DNA of 64,000 nucleotides from CAVOGJ01 sp963700865 (GCA_963700865.1 CAVOZC010000018.1:744001-808000); one strand, 5' to 3'; positions 45,644 to 55,873 are shown, counted from the first letter of the stretch. The notes: generated from the letters alone by a model not told the origin. Numbers and translations: made by a program.

Positions 45644-45862
45644 GTGAAACGCCATCAAACCGTGGAAGAATTCCTGGCGGCGCAAGAAAACTGGGTCCCT
45701 GAATTGCGCCTGCTGCGGAAGATTCCCCGCTCGACGGACCTGGAAGAGACCGTGAAGTGGGGCGGACCTTGCTACACCAGCGAGGGAAAGAACGTCGTCG
45801 GTATCGGAGCGTTCCAATCGTATCCGCAAGGGAAAGGGCTGAACGACAAATATCGACGTTAG
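45644..45862 (+). pseudogene. DUF1801-like protein, N-terminal fragment
   Basis: From a GTG at 45644: VKRHQTVEEFLAAQENWVPE, RKIPRSTDLEETVKWGGPCY and GKNVVGIGAFQSY, typical of the YdeI/DUF1801 start. After this point the sequence (PQGKGLNDKYRR) no longer matches, so about half of the family's usual length is lost. Confidence 0.6.
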
Positions 45863-45946
45863 GAGAGGCTCGCAATCTTCGTAGTGCACCCCTTTTGAGA
45901 ATAGAACCTCATGGGACCGACGGGCCTTACCCTCCCTCACGCGAGG

Positions 45947-46678
45947 TCACCGCAGCGGCGCTATGGCAGGCCTGGTCACCACGACTCCCCGCAACTCGAC
46001 TTCGTCAAAATTGCCATGGTCGTCGAAGGTGCCTAACCCGATCCTCCCCCAGGTGAACGTCTTATCGCAGGCCGTCATCAGCGGCTCGTTCAAGTTGTCA
46101 AAATAGACCTCAATCGTACCGTCCGTGACGCGTCGCACCACCCGCAGGGCGTGCCATCCCCCAGTCCACGGAGTTCCCTGTGCCTCCTGCGCCGTGATCT
46201 TCGTCCGCGGCTTCCCATCCACGATGAAGATCTGGCAGGCGTGCGGATCGGCTTGGGCTCCAAAATGCGCGTAGTAGAAATGAGTAGGATCCTGATAGCC
46301 CCAAAAAAGACACAGATCCCGATGCGGCCCGGCGCTTTCGTTCGTACTCTGCACCCGCACCGTGAGTTGAAAATCGCCGACCACAAGGTCTTTTAAGAGC
46401 GCGATACTGTGGGGGCTGCGAACGGCCGGTTCGTAGTTGCTCTTGCCCGTACACCGCAGGACGTGGCCGGGTTGCCCCTCGCGTTCCCATGCGACGATCT
46501 TCCAGAAATCATCGTCCGTGGTCTGCCACCGAGTCATACCCTGTTCGAAATCTTCGCGGACCAGCAGCGGAAGCTCGCCGGCAATGATGGTACTGGCGTG
46601 AGCAATAAGTGCGGTACCCAGGCAAAGCCAAAGGCCTGGCGTCTGGCACACCGGTCGCCGATTCTCCATGTGCGGCAT
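45947..46678 (-). CDS. secreted LamG/DUF1080-like protein
   Basis: 243 residues. A signal peptide (to about residue 33) precedes a concanavalin-like beta-sandwich: DFEQGMTRWQTTDDDFWKIV, VVGDFQLTVRVQSTNESAGP, LCLFWGYQDPTHFYYAHFGA, GGWHALRVVRRVTDGTIEVY and GRIGLGTFDDHGNFDEVEL. Similar domains (DUF1080) occur in planctomycete glycan-processing proteins. It is last in the minus-strand unit, 3 bp after the small membrane gene. Role in phosphonate use is not evident. Confidence 0.78.
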   Translation of the reverse strand: MPHMENRRPVCQTPGLWLCLGTALIAHASTIIAGELPLLVREDFEQGMTRWQTTDDDFWKIVAWEREGQPGHVLRCTGKSNYEPAVRSPHSIALLKDLVVGDFQLTVRVQSTNESAGPHRDLCLFWGYQDPTHFYYAHFGAQADPHACQIFIVDGKPRTKITAQEAQGTPWTGGWHALRVVRRVTDGTIEVYFDNLNEPLMTACDKTFTWGRIGLGTFDDHGNFDEVELRGVVVTRPAIAPLR

Positions 46679-46681
46679 GGC

Positions 46682-46897
46682 TTATGTTCCAAGGTGGGCT
46701 TGTGCGGTTCGCTCCGGGAATCGATGCGCGAACACCGCTCCGGCAATCGTAAGGGGAACCAGCAAGATCAGAAAGGCGAGATTGTACCAGACGCGAAATT
46801 CGTTCCAGGGGCTCAATCGCACGGGAATGTCGATCCCCGACAAACCAAGGGCAAGGACCCAGGCGGGAAGCCTCTCACACGGCCGCCTCCGGCTCAT
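46682..46897 (-). CDS. small membrane protein
   Basis: 71 residues. One strong hydrophobic helix (VWYNLAFLILLVPLTIAGAV) follows an amphipathic start and is flanked by basic residues. Its ATG overlaps the stop of the alcohol dehydrogenase gene (ATGA), and the next gene starts 3 bp after its end. That supports real translation. No family recognised. Confidence 0.6.
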   Translation of the reverse strand: MSRRRPCERLPAWVLALGLSGIDIPVRLSPWNEFRVWYNLAFLILLVPLTIAGAVFAHRFPERTAQAHLGT

Positions 46898-47966
46898 GGA
46901 TGCACGGCGATTCGCACGGCCCTCGTGTCGTGAGCACAGCGAAAGGCCGCGTCGACCTCGGATAATGAAAAGGATGACGCGACCAGCTCGGCAAACGGGC
47001 GCTCGGTGCCCACACGTTCCAGGAATTCAACGGCGGTCACCAGATCGTCTGGCGCATAGTTATGGACCCCGGCAATCCGCAGGCATCGACGAACCACCGA
47101 TTCGGCGTCCAGCCGGGCGCTGCGGGTGGGCCGCACCGAGCCCACCAGGATGACTCGGGCGCCAATGCCCGCCGCCGCCAAGCTGGCTTCGACGGCATCC
47201 GCCTGGCCGGACATCTCAAACACGACATCGAAGGACTCATCCGGTCGGCCGTGGCCGATGCGGTCGCCGAGTTCTGGCCAAGTGATCGTCTCGCTGGCGC
47301 CGAATGGCACGGCCGACCGCAGCCGGTCCTCGTCCGGGTCGCAAACCGTCACGGACTGTGGTGCGGCCTCGGCCGACATGGCGGCCGTCGTCAGGCCCAA
47401 CAGTCCGGCTCCCAGAATCAGGATTCGCCGGCCAAGGAGTGGACCCGCCTGGCGGATTGCGGCCGCCACGGTGGCCGTGCCACAGCTCGCGGGACAAAGC
47501 GCGTGATCCGCAAGTACCGTGTTGACCTTGACGATCGATGTGTCGGCAGGCAAATGACAGAATTCCGCCAAGCCGCCGCACAGTCTCCATTCCGGGTTGT
47601 CGACCTGATGGCCAAATTTTCGACCGTGTTCGCACTTTTGGGGCAATCCTTGCCGACACGTAGGGCATGTTTGGCATGCGCGAACGATTCCCCACACAAT
47701 GCGGTCTCCACAATCCAGTGGGGCGCCGCGGAGATCGCAAATATCGGACCCTCGCAAGTCGTATATTTCCGCCACGATTTCGTGACCGAGGATACAAGGT
47801 GTCGGGACCGTGCGGCGTCCGGATGCCGTGTGCAGATCGCTTCCGCAAATGGTGCAGCAAACAACCCGCGCAAGATCTCTCCCGGTTCCAAAATCGGCAA
47901 GGGCACGTCTCGAAGTTGAAACGGTGTCCCCGGACCATCAAAGAAGGCGGCCAGACTGGTGTTCAT
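46894..47966 (-). CDS. zinc-type alcohol dehydrogenase, phosphonate-operon associated (HpnZ-like), frameshifted
   Basis: About 357 residues. The N-terminus MNTSLAAFFDGPGTPFQLRD runs to EPGEIL, where one G is lost at about 47874. The corrected frame has VVCCTICGSDLHTASGRRTV (catalytic zinc Cys) and GHEIVAEI. Then come the structural-zinc loop (CQTCPTCRQGLPQKC) and the Rossmann fold (RILILGAGLLGLTTAAMSAE). It matches the medium-chain dehydrogenases proposed for phosphonate catabolism operons. The substrate may be an aldehyde or alcohol derived from phosphonoacetaldehyde; that is inference. Confidence 0.83.
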
Positions 47967-48068
47967 GGGCCGCCTCTGGAACTTGGTCCGGACGGGAACG
48001 TCTGCGAGGCCGATTTGTGATCGTCCCCTCTCTCCTTGAGTGGGCCCGGCGTCGCACTCGATCGGAAA

Positions 48069-48830
48069 TCAGGAGTGCGGGTGGCCTTCGTGGCTACTGG
48101 CGGTCGTGGCATCCGCGGCGGAGGGTGAGGGATGATTGGGTTCGACCGTCGCGGCGGGCACGGGCGAGGACGCACCGGTCAGCTCCTCAGGCTCCGGCGA
48201 CGTACTGGGATAGCCGGCCCCGTGATCAGTCCCGTTCGGATCGAGGGCCAGGTATTTTTTCCATACAAAGTGCATCCCGATGGCGATGATCGCGAGGATA
48301 ACGAGCAGAGTCACCACGAGCTGCGATTCGCGGAATAGGGGACCGATCCAGGCACCAAAGAAATGACTGGACCAAAAAAAAGTGCCGACGACGAGCGTGG
48401 CGCAGGTGGCGTCGACCAGCAGGAAGCGGCGATAGGGAATCCGCAGGACTCCGGCCGCCAGATAAATGGGCGAGCGGACACCCACCAGGAAGCGGGCCAG
48501 CAGAAACATCTTCAGCCCATTCTGCCGCACCAGGGATTCCATTTGTCGCTCGCGATCGGCGTGCAACAGGCGTCCGAACCAGGGATGGTCACGCAGGTAG
48601 GTCTTGCCCAGAAAGCGACCAATCCCGTACATCACGCTGTCGCCAATAATGGCACCGGCCAGGCAGGCGGCAAAGGCGAGCAGCGGGTCCAGTCTGGCGA
48701 CCGAGGGCGAACTGAGGACGCCCGCCGCAACCACCGGTACCTCCTCCGGGATCGGCAGCCCGGCACCCGCCAGTGTCAGCAGCAGCACGATGCCGAGGTA
48801 CGATCCGTGCGTGAGTATGTACTCTTCCAT
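48069..48830 (-). CDS. DedA family membrane protein
   Basis: 253 residues. DedA motifs include ENE-like LAGAGLPIPEEVPVVAAGVL and GDSVMYGIGRFLGKTYLRDH, followed by LLARFLVGVRSPIYLAAGV, with the conserved Arg-rich F-x-R-x-x-P region. A Pro/Ser/Glu-rich cytosolic tail follows the last helix. Members flip or scramble lipids; a role inside a phosphonate operon is unusual. It lies between phnX and the dehydrogenase gene on the same strand. Confidence 0.85.
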   Translation of the reverse strand: MEEYILTHGSYLGIVLLLTLAGAGLPIPEEVPVVAAGVLSSPSVARLDPLLAFAACLAGAIIGDSVMYGIGRFLGKTYLRDHPWFGRLLHADRERQMESLVRQNGLKMFLLARFLVGVRSPIYLAAGVLRIPYRRFLLVDATCATLVVGTFFWSSHFFGAWIGPLFRESQLVVTLLVILAIIAIGMHFVWKKYLALDPNGTDHGAGYPSTSPEPEELTGASSPVPAATVEPNHPSPSAADATTASSHEGHPHS

Positions 48831-49171
48831 TATCTATCCGGCGAACTTCAAAGCCTGGCTGCTCCTAAGAGATCGCAGGCCGCCTGGCGTATGTGCTCGC
48901 CCTTGAACTTCTCGACGTCGGTGAGACGGCTGCCCTCCGGGCACATTGTAGGGGGACGGCCGCGGAAAGCCTCGTCGCGGCGAAACGGCACGGGGCTCGT
49001 CAGGCCTACCGACCGACGATCATGTAACATAACGCTCCCGGAATCTCGTTCACAGACCGCCGGGGAGATTTGTCGGCAATTTCGGCCCGGTCCACCAGCA
49101 TCTCTCCGCAGGGCCGGGGAAAGCGGGCAGTGAGATGCGGGCTGACCCGCGTTCTTGGGCGGTAAAGACCT
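48831..49171. other. intergenic between phnX and dedA
   Basis: 341 bp without recognisable gene or repeat. Confidence 0.4.
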
Positions 49172-50050
49172 TTACGGTTCGGCGGATCGACTTGCGGGAT
49201 GAATGCTTCGCCACGGGTCGTCAGACGGGCCCATGGGCAATTCGCCGGCCGCCAGCCGCTTTTCAAATTGGGCCAGCACGGGACGAATCTCGGCCACGGT
49301 TTCGACCACCGCGTGGGCTCCGGCCGCCTCCAGGTGCGTCCTCGCTCGAGTGAGCAATGCGGCTTGCTCCTCGTGTGAAAGTGCGTCAAATTCGCCGGCC
49401 GATAATCCTACTTCATTGCCCGTCCGCGAGACGCCGATGGTCCAGCAGCCGGCGTTGCGACCGGCCTGAATGCCGGCAACCGTGTCGTCGACCTTCACGA
49501 TGGTCCAGAGCGGATAGACATCCAATTGCTTGGCAGCCTCGAACAGCAGATACGGGGCCGGTCGACCTCGCGGCGCGTCATCGGCCGTCAGGACCACATC
49601 GGGCTCGTACCCCTGCCCCGCGGCAAAAGGCACGACGACCTGCTCCATCAGTTCCCGCGTGTAGCCAGTGGAGGAACCAATCTTCAGCGCGTGTGCTCGT
49701 AGCCAATGACACAAATCGGTGACTCCCTCGATGACTTGGCAATGCTGGAGCAACGTGGCTTTCTGCAGCGGGAGAAAGTCCGCATACATCGAGTCAATGT
49801 CGGCCTCGTCGCAGGCGCGAGCATACTTGTCGACCCACGCTGCTGCGACAGCCGGCATCGCGATGATGCTGGCAATGTGATCCCGCTTCGCGCGACCCAT
49901 CGGTTCCCGAGCCTGGGCGGCCGTGATCGGAACGCCGCGTTGCCGGAAGATTTCCTGGAACACGATGGTTGGCGCCAGGCTGCCAAAGTCGACGGTTGTG
50001 CCAGCCCAGTCGAAGACAACGGCTTGCAAATGTTGGAAGGTGTGGCTCAT
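49172..50050 (-). CDS. phnX: phosphonoacetaldehyde hydrolase (phosphonatase)
   Basis: 292 residues, HAD superfamily. The nucleophile motif VVFDWAGTTVDFGS is at the N-terminus (Asp attacks phosphorus). The cap-domain Lys in PMGRAKRDHIASI forms the Schiff base with the aldehyde substrate. Motif III/IV is GRPAPYLLFEAAK and IVKVDDTVAGIQAGRNAGCW. It splits phosphonoacetaldehyde to acetaldehyde and phosphate, the last step of 2-aminoethylphosphonate breakdown. It is within the minus-strand phosphonate unit. Confidence 0.92.
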   Translation of the reverse strand: MSHTFQHLQAVVFDWAGTTVDFGSLAPTIVFQEIFRQRGVPITAAQAREPMGRAKRDHIASIIAMPAVAAAWVDKYARACDEADIDSMYADFLPLQKATLLQHCQVIEGVTDLCHWLRAHALKIGSSTGYTRELMEQVVVPFAAGQGYEPDVVLTADDAPRGRPAPYLLFEAAKQLDVYPLWTIVKVDDTVAGIQAGRNAGCWTIGVSRTGNEVGLSAGEFDALSHEEQAALLTRARTHLEAAGAHAVVETVAEIRPVLAQFEKRLAAGELPMGPSDDPWRSIHPASRSAEP

Positions 50051-50118
50051 GGGGATGATTGGTTGTCAGACGCCACGTGAGAGGCGTTGTCAGTCGTCGT
50101 GGGGATGTCCGGAAGGTC

Positions 50119-50195
50119 GGCCAAATGCTTGCGAATTCGGCTACGACGAGCTAGTCATGGTGGAGGGGTCCAAATTTTTGCGAATTCGGTTACGG
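50119..50195 (-). repeat. short direct repeat TTGCGAATTCGG, two copies
   Basis: CCAAATGCTTGCGAATTCGG at 50119-50140 and CCAAATTTTTGCGAATTCGG at about 50170, each followed by (C/T)TACG. They lie between the FAD oxidoreductase and phnX genes, non-coding. Confidence 0.5.
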
Positions 50196-50207
50196 TATTT
50201 GCATCGG

Positions 50208-51393
50208 CTACGTCTCAGCCGATTTCGCGTGGGGGTTCGTGTCGGCGTCCTTTCGGCCCCTACCGGTCGACTCCCAGAATTGCTCGGCCCAGCCGAAGGA
50301 AAACGTCATGCCCGCGCCGCCGGGCGAGACACAGAGGTGCACGCCCGGGAGCGGTTCCATCCGCACCAGGGGACATTCACCATGTTTTATGTAGTATCCG
50401 CTCCAGCGGGATTCGATCGTCCAATCGGGTAATCGGATTTGACGGCGAAGTTCCCTCAGAATCAGTTTCTCGATATCCGTGCGGTAAAACGGATCGATGT
50501 CCTGGTCGTATTCATGCGAATCCCCCAGCAGGACTTGCCCCGTCTCGTGCTGGGCCGCCATCACATGGATGCCGAATCGATCCAAGTCAGGCGTTTCCCG
50601 GGCGACCCGTTCCCGTAACCGAGCGAGCGAAGGACAGGCAGCAAACGAGGCGTAATGCCGTAGGGTCAGTCCGCTCGCGAGCAGCGGGCCCATCCGCCAG
50701 TCCCGCGGCTGGGGCACCGTGCGTAACATTTGCAATTTGGTGGTCTTCAAGCCCACGTCGCGGTAGCTTTCCGGAAAGAGTGTCTGCACATCGGTGCCGC
50801 TACATACCAGCACCCGTTCGACTTGCCACCGCCTTCCGTCACTGGCCACGACTTGTAAATCCTCAATGGCCACGATAGGGGTCTCCCTGCATATCTCGAC
50901 CGCATAGCATGAGTGAAGCCACTCGGGCAGCAGCGCGAGTGTCGCTGAGCGGGTTGACGCACAGCTCCGTGGAACTCCACATCGCCCCCAGCAGGCCTTC
51001 GGGATTGGCTGCGGTCGAGCGGTGCAAGGTTTCCTCTGGCGTCAACATCCGTGGTCGATCGACCGAAGTCTCCGCCAAGTCACAGTATTCTTCCAGCACG
51101 GCCAATTCGTCTGGCCGGTGAGCCAGATGCAGCGACCCGCACGCGTCCAGCCACACTCCCGACCGCTCGGCCAGTTGCAACCACAGCTGCCTCGACCGCA
51201 GCGCCAACGACTGCAACTGTCCGCTGGGCTGGCCGATGGGCCAGATCATGCCAAAGTTTCGCACCGAAGCGCCGCAAGCCCGTGACGAGCGCTCGAACAC
51301 AATCACGCGCAAACCTCGTTCCGCAGCCCGCCAGGCGTGCGCCAGTCCGACAATGCCCGCCCCCACAATCGCCACATCAAATTCGGTATTCAT
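50208..51393 (-). CDS. FAD-dependent oxidoreductase of phosphonate operons (TIGR03364-like), frameshifted
   Basis: DAO-fold enzyme. FAD site FDVAIVGAGIVGLAHAWRAA at the N-terminus, then ASVRNFGMIWPIGQPSG. The frame breaks near 50942. The corrected frame reads LLPEWLHSCYAVEICRETPI, VERVLVCSGTDVQTLFPESY and HVMAAQHETGQVLLGDSHEY, with the C-terminal SPGGAGMTFSFGWAEQFWES. Homologous enzymes (PbfC type) oxidise N-alkylated aminoethylphosphonates to phosphonoacetaldehyde. It overlaps the HD-domain gene by 4 bp. Confidence 0.85.
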
Positions 51394-51955
51394 GAGCGCG
51401 CCGGTTTCTCGGCGATGTGGGCAACACGTTCGATACGAGGTAGAAAGTGGGACAGCGAAGGAGTTTCGAGGTCGACGACCTTCGCCTCGTCGTCCCAGTG
51501 GCGAAGTTGCACCGCGTCTTGCCAGAATGGCGAAGCGCGAAACGCGTTTAATTCTTCCTCGGACATGTGGCCGCCTTGCAACCGCAGGCTTACCAGCGAT
51601 GGTTCCGAGAGCTGTCCCTGGTACGACGGGTCGACCGCGCAGAGGTAGCGTTTGGCAGCCACATGCAACCGCACGGGTTCGGTTACTTCGGGGCCAAAGT
51701 GCTCTTTCAGGTAATGATGGCCGCTTGTTTCGTGTCGATCGTCGATGCCGGCGTCCGGGGCATCCTCGGGCAAGTCGTGCAGCAGGTGGCCAATATCGTG
51801 GAGCAGCGCGGCCACGACCAGTGCGTCCGGGCGCCAGACTGCTCGGCCAGCAACCCGCATTGCAGTGCGTGCTCCAGTTGCGTTACCGCCTCACCGCCGT
51901 ATTCCGAGTCCCCGCGGAGCGCAAACAATTTTTGAATCTGGGAAGTAACAGTCAT
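51390..51955 (-). CDS. PhnZ-like HD-domain oxygenase of phosphonate catabolism, frameshifted
   Basis: About 188 residues. The N-terminal frame has SEYGGEAVTQLEHALQCG with Y-x2-E-x6-H spacing like PhnZ (Tyr24, Glu27, His34). After a shift near 51837 comes PDALVVAALLHDIGHLLHDL (HD metal site) and HLKEHFGPEV-like text HYLKEHFGPEVTEPVRLHVA. PhnZ cleaves 2-amino-1-hydroxyethylphosphonate to glycine and phosphate with a mixed-valent di-iron centre. The start ATG is 12 bp after the DUF5690 gene. Confidence 0.83.
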
Positions 51956-51967
51956 GGAATCGATGCC

Positions 51968-53293
51968 TCACGGAAGGAGAGACGCGGGGGATGGCTCGGA
52001 GGGCGAGGTGGCGTCCCAGCCTGGGCGGCTGGCCATCTCTTCCTCTCTCCGGAGCGTGACCCAGAAATAGCGCGCACAAATCAGCAACGCCAAAATCGAA
52101 CAGGCGACCATACCCAGTGATGAAACGCGAAAAATGTGTAGCCATTTGTCGTACGTCGGTGACAACGTCTTGATGACCATGATCACGGCATACCCCAGGT
52201 AGCCGATGGCATCCGCCAGGTACATGAGGAAGCCCAGATTCGCCGGTCGACGGGATGCGGCCACCAGCCGTTCGAAAACGGTGGTGTGAAAGGCGACGTA
52301 GGGGACGTAGAGCCCCACCCCGCAAGCCACCATGAACGGAAACGCAGATACGTGCCCCCGGCTTTGCAACCAAACGGCACCGCCGACCAGGGCCAATCCG
52401 GCAGCCATTAACAGAATCACCGCCAGGAGCGCCGTGAGATTTCGGCGAATGCAAAAGGCGGCACCGTTGAGAATCGTGACGATCAGCGCTACGACGGTTT
52501 CCGATTGCGCAAAGATCGCAGGCGTTTCGGAGACTCCCAAGTCTCGCCAAATCTCGACGGCAAAGTCGTCTCGAATGGTTCGCACGATGGTCAGTCCGGC
52601 GAACACGGCGATGAGTAAGCCCAACCCCCAGGCGTATTCCTTGACGAAGGCCTGCCGCTGCTGGCGATTCATCTGACTGCGGCGCGCGCGTAGCTGCTGG
52701 TCGTCGCTGCCTGGATCGGGAGTCCTATCGAGCACCCATACCGAGAGCAATAGCGGTGCCAGAAAGATCATGCCTGTCATCCAGGGCATTTGAAATTCGC
52801 CCACGTGATGTCGGACCATCAACCAACTGCCGACCGATTTAACAAATCCCGCGGAAGCGATGAAGCTGGCACACAACATGGCCGTCATGGCCTCGGTGTA
52901 CTTGCGACCCTCAAGGTAGGCGAGGACAAGGCCGAACACCATTCCCAGCGGAAGGCCATTCAGGAACAGGCAGACCGGTTTCATGGGGACCGGGACCCAG
53001 GCGTAGCCGACCAGGGCCAGCTCCGCGATGCCGATCATGGCAACCAGTGCCACTGCCCGCCGACGCCGAGGCATCTCGGAAATGATCTTGATGCCGATGA
53101 ATTTGGACAGCATGTAGCCGGCCAATTGGGAAAGCACCAAGACTGACTTCAGGCCCAGGCCCCACAGTTCCTGGTCTTCCAGGGTGGCGGCCGTAAATGG
53201 CTTGCGAAACGCGTACATGCAAAAGTAGGTCGCGAACGCGGCGGCTGCCGCGATGACCTGCGTGCTTACGCGATTCGAATGGCGGTCCGTCAC
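51968..53293 (-). CDS. DUF5690 family (MFS-like) membrane protein
   Basis: About 441 residues with some 12 membrane segments. Family signatures are FATYFCMYAFRKPFTAATLE and LGLKSVLVLSQLAGYMLSKF, with IGIKIISEMPRRRRAVALV after the second helix and FHTTVFERLVAASRRPANLG in the second half. The start is placed at GTG 53293, with GGAG 8 bp upstream; the frame is open to 53329. By position (first gene of the phosphonate unit) it is a candidate phosphonate or product transporter; no direct evidence. Confidence 0.8.
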   Translation of the reverse strand: MTDRHSNRVSTQVIAAAAAFATYFCMYAFRKPFTAATLEDQELWGLGLKSVLVLSQLAGYMLSKFIGIKIISEMPRRRRAVALVAMIGIAELALVGYAWVPVPMKPVCLFLNGLPLGMVFGLVLAYLEGRKYTEAMTAMLCASFIASAGFVKSVGSWLMVRHHVGEFQMPWMTGMIFLAPLLLSVWVLDRTPDPGSDDQQLRARRSQMNRQQRQAFVKEYAWGLGLLIAVFAGLTIVRTIRDDFAVEIWRDLGVSETPAIFAQSETVVALIVTILNGAAFCIRRNLTALLAVILLMAAGLALVGGAVWLQSRGHVSAFPFMVACGVGLYVPYVAFHTTVFERLVAASRRPANLGFLMYLADAIGYLGYAVIMVIKTLSPTYDKWLHIFRVSSLGMVACSILALLICARYFWVTLRREEEMASRPGWDATSPSEPSPASLLP

Positions 53294-53801
53294 TGATACG
53301 ACTCCGCGGCAATCACAAGGCTCTGCCACCGATGACGCGAGCCAGTCCCCCCGTTGTGGCTGACGCGTGCCGATAAATCAAGCCGCCGATCTGTCGGCTC
53401 GCCGGTCAACACGCGACGTCCGCCGAACGATGCCGACGGTTTCCCATTTCCCCGATCGGATCTTCGCACAAACTTAAAGAATGCCTGGGTCCAACAGTCA
53501 GCTGGATGTCCGTTGACAAACCGCGCCGTCCCAGTCGGCGCGGTTTGCACCGGCTAACAAAGCAAATCGTAACTTCACTCGACCTTAACCGCTTTTTTGC
53601 GTGCCAAGTCTAGTCTGCCGGGGACGGTTGTGTCATCGTATCGCCACCGTTTGCGGTTGGCGGTCGCAAACCGGCAAACCGCAGGAGAGAGGAGCAAGAG
53701 CGTGATCATCTGTCGCAGCCGCCGGCATTGCGGGTAGATCGGAATCTTAGTCCTCATCAGGCGCGACGGCCGGTCGCGGATCCACCTCTCAGGAGAAACC
53801 G
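53294..53801. other. divergent promoter region with GC hairpin
   Basis: 508 bp between the phosphonate unit (minus) and the metallophosphatase gene (plus). It holds the 11-bp hairpin at 53517-53547. An open minus frame at 53575-54108 is antisense to the phosphatase and looks like a shadow. Confidence 0.45.
53517..53547. terminator. 11-bp perfect hairpin, no U-tail
   Basis: CAAACCGCGCC and its complement with a 9-nt loop. Placed between divergent genes, so it may be a regulatory or insulating structure rather than a terminator. Confidence 0.4.
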
Positions 53802-55748
53802 ATGATGCAAGCGCCTTGGAACGGTCCCTGTCATGTTCCCTTGCCGAGCCTGCCGGTATTGGTTTTCCTTTCGGCAGTGCAACTTGCCGTCTTCCTTTCC
53901 GCCAGCGAACCCGTGGCGGATTGGCTGTTTGTGCCCGAATATGATTTGCCGGGCAGGGCCGCCAATCACCCGGGGCCCCGTGAACCGCATCCCCGCGGTG
54001 AACATCCACCGGTGGCGATTGACTCGGCGCCGCTCCGTTTTCACGGAGAATTGCCGACGCAACGTCTGCTGAATCTCTTGCCCGCCACGGCGGTGCCGCG
54101 CGAATCATTCACGGTGGAAGCATGGCTGTGCCACCACGTGCATCAGCCGGTTGGGGCGCTGCTGGCCGTCAAGAGCAAGCGTCCCGGCGGCCCCGTCCCT
54201 TGGGCGCTGGGATTCCATGCCTGGGAGTCGAGCTTCCGCATGCAGGGATTGGACGGAACGGAGGTGTATCTGCAGCGCAAGATGCCCAAGTGGGGCGGTT
54301 TCAAGGAACGCTGGGTGCACCTCGTCGCCACCTACGATGGCCATGATGTGCGGCTTTATGTGAATGGCGAACAAGTCGCCTCGGGACATATGCATCATGA
54401 CCAGCTACTGTGGCCGGAGGATACGGAATTCGAGATGGCGGCGTTCATGGAGCGGGAGCCGTTCATGCAGTGGGCGAACCTGGTGAATCAAGTCCGCTTG
54501 TACGACATCGCGCTGTCGGCGGCAGAGGTTCGGCAGCGATTTGCCCAACTGCAGCTACCCATCGTGGAGGGCCGCGTTTATCCGCAACTCTTCCACTACA
54601 CGGCCGGTCCCTGTTTAAATCATGCCACTCAGGAAGGGGTCAGTGTCGTCTGGGAAACCGATCGACCCGCGCGGGGAACCCTTTCCTGGGGGCCGACGGC
54701 GGAACTAGGGCAATCACTGGCGTTCGACCAGGCGTCACGACTGCAAGAGGCCACGATTACCGGCCTGGATGCGAATACGCCCTATTTTTACCGTATCCGC
54801 TCGATAACGGAGGATGGTCAGTCGATCGACAGCGGCCTGCTCACCTTCAAGACGGCCGTGCTGCCGGGTCAGCCTTTTCGCTTTGCCGTGATCGGCGACA
54901 CCGAATCACGTCCCCACGTCAATGATCGGCTCTGCAAACTGATTTGGGAGGAACGGCCAAATTTTCTCGTGAATCTCGGTGATCTGACCGACGGCGGGAC
55001 CAAGCCGCATCGCTACGAATGGACCCACGAGTACTTTGCCGGCATGACGCAACTTACCAGCCGCCTGCCGGTGTTTGCCGTACCCGGCAACGGCGAGGGA
55101 GATTTGCACTGGTACAAGCATTATCATCGCTATCCCTCTCCGGAGGGTTACTACCAATTTCGCTACGGCGACGCGGCCTTTTTCATGCTCGACAGCAATC
55201 AACGGGAGCAGGAGTTTGCTCCGGGGGGCCAACAGTACGAATGGCTGAAGAAGCAATTGCAGCAATGCGATGCCCCCTGGAAATTTGTTTGTCACCACCA
55301 TGCGACCTATACCGGAGAGGAAGACGATTACGGCGACAGTTGGAAGGGCGCATCGACCTTCGGCGACCCGGCCGTGCGGCGGATTGTGCCGCTCTACGAG
55401 GAATTCGGCGTCGACATTGTGATGTTCGGGCACCTGCATCTGTACGAAAGGTCCTTGCCCATGAAGGCCGGACAAGTTGATTTCCGCGCGGGCACAATCC
55501 ATTTGCTTGCCGGCGGCGGTGGCGGCAATCTGGAGGACTTTGCGCCAACGCCGGCGTTCTTCAGCGCGAAAACGCACCGAGGTCATCATTATGTCATGTT
55601 TGAATTGCAGGGCAACACGTTGCAGATGCGCATGCACGACACCAGCGGTGCCATCCGCGATCGCTTTTCCGTGGAGAAAACGAATCACGGATTGCGGACG
55701 ATTGCCGTCGCCGCCGAGTCAGACGCGGCGCAGAATTCGGCACGCTGA
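53802..55748 (+). CDS. secreted LamG / purple acid phosphatase-like metallophosphoesterase
   Basis: 648 residues. A signal-anchor (residues about 12-35), then a LamG domain (about 75-255: TVEAWLCHHVHQPVGALLAV, RLYDIALSAAEVRQRF). A fibronectin-like purple acid phosphatase N-terminal domain follows (WETDRPARGTLSWGPTAELG, LDANTPYFYRIRS), then the calcineurin-like catalytic domain with metal motifs FAVIGDTESR, NLGDLTDG, VPGNGEGD, CHHHATYTGE and FGHLHLYERS. It likely releases phosphate from organic esters outside the cytoplasm. AGGAGAAACC precedes the ATG. Location beside the phosphonate unit fits phosphorus scavenging. Confidence 0.88.
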   Translation: MMQAPWNGPCHVPLPSLPVLVFLSAVQLAVFLSASEPVADWLFVPEYDLPGRAANHPGPREPHPRGEHPPVAIDSAPLRFHGELPTQRLLNLLPATAVPRESFTVEAWLCHHVHQPVGALLAVKSKRPGGPVPWALGFHAWESSFRMQGLDGTEVYLQRKMPKWGGFKERWVHLVATYDGHDVRLYVNGEQVASGHMHHDQLLWPEDTEFEMAAFMEREPFMQWANLVNQVRLYDIALSAAEVRQRFAQLQLPIVEGRVYPQLFHYTAGPCLNHATQEGVSVVWETDRPARGTLSWGPTAELGQSLAFDQASRLQEATITGLDANTPYFYRIRSITEDGQSIDSGLLTFKTAVLPGQPFRFAVIGDTESRPHVNDRLCKLIWEERPNFLVNLGDLTDGGTKPHRYEWTHEYFAGMTQLTSRLPVFAVPGNGEGDLHWYKHYHRYPSPEGYYQFRYGDAAFFMLDSNQREQEFAPGGQQYEWLKKQLQQCDAPWKFVCHHHATYTGEEDDYGDSWKGASTFGDPAVRRIVPLYEEFGVDIVMFGHLHLYERSLPMKAGQVDFRAGTIHLLAGGGGGNLEDFAPTPAFFSAKTHRGHHYVMFELQGNTLQMRMHDTSGAIRDRFSVEKTNHGLRTIAVAAESDAAQNSAR

Positions 55749-55873
55749 TACGCCACGCGGCGTGGTGGATGATAAGTAGGACCCCGTGCCGTGACTTGAG
55801 TCGCGGCGGCAAACGGGGCAGTTTCGTCCGCCGTTATGGCAAGGCCAGCTCCGGCAACGGAAAGGAACGCTAC

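Noticed and set aside
53575..54108. 177-residue minus-strand frame upstream of the phosphonate unit
   Set aside because: Overlaps the start of the secreted phosphatase in antisense; no family features.
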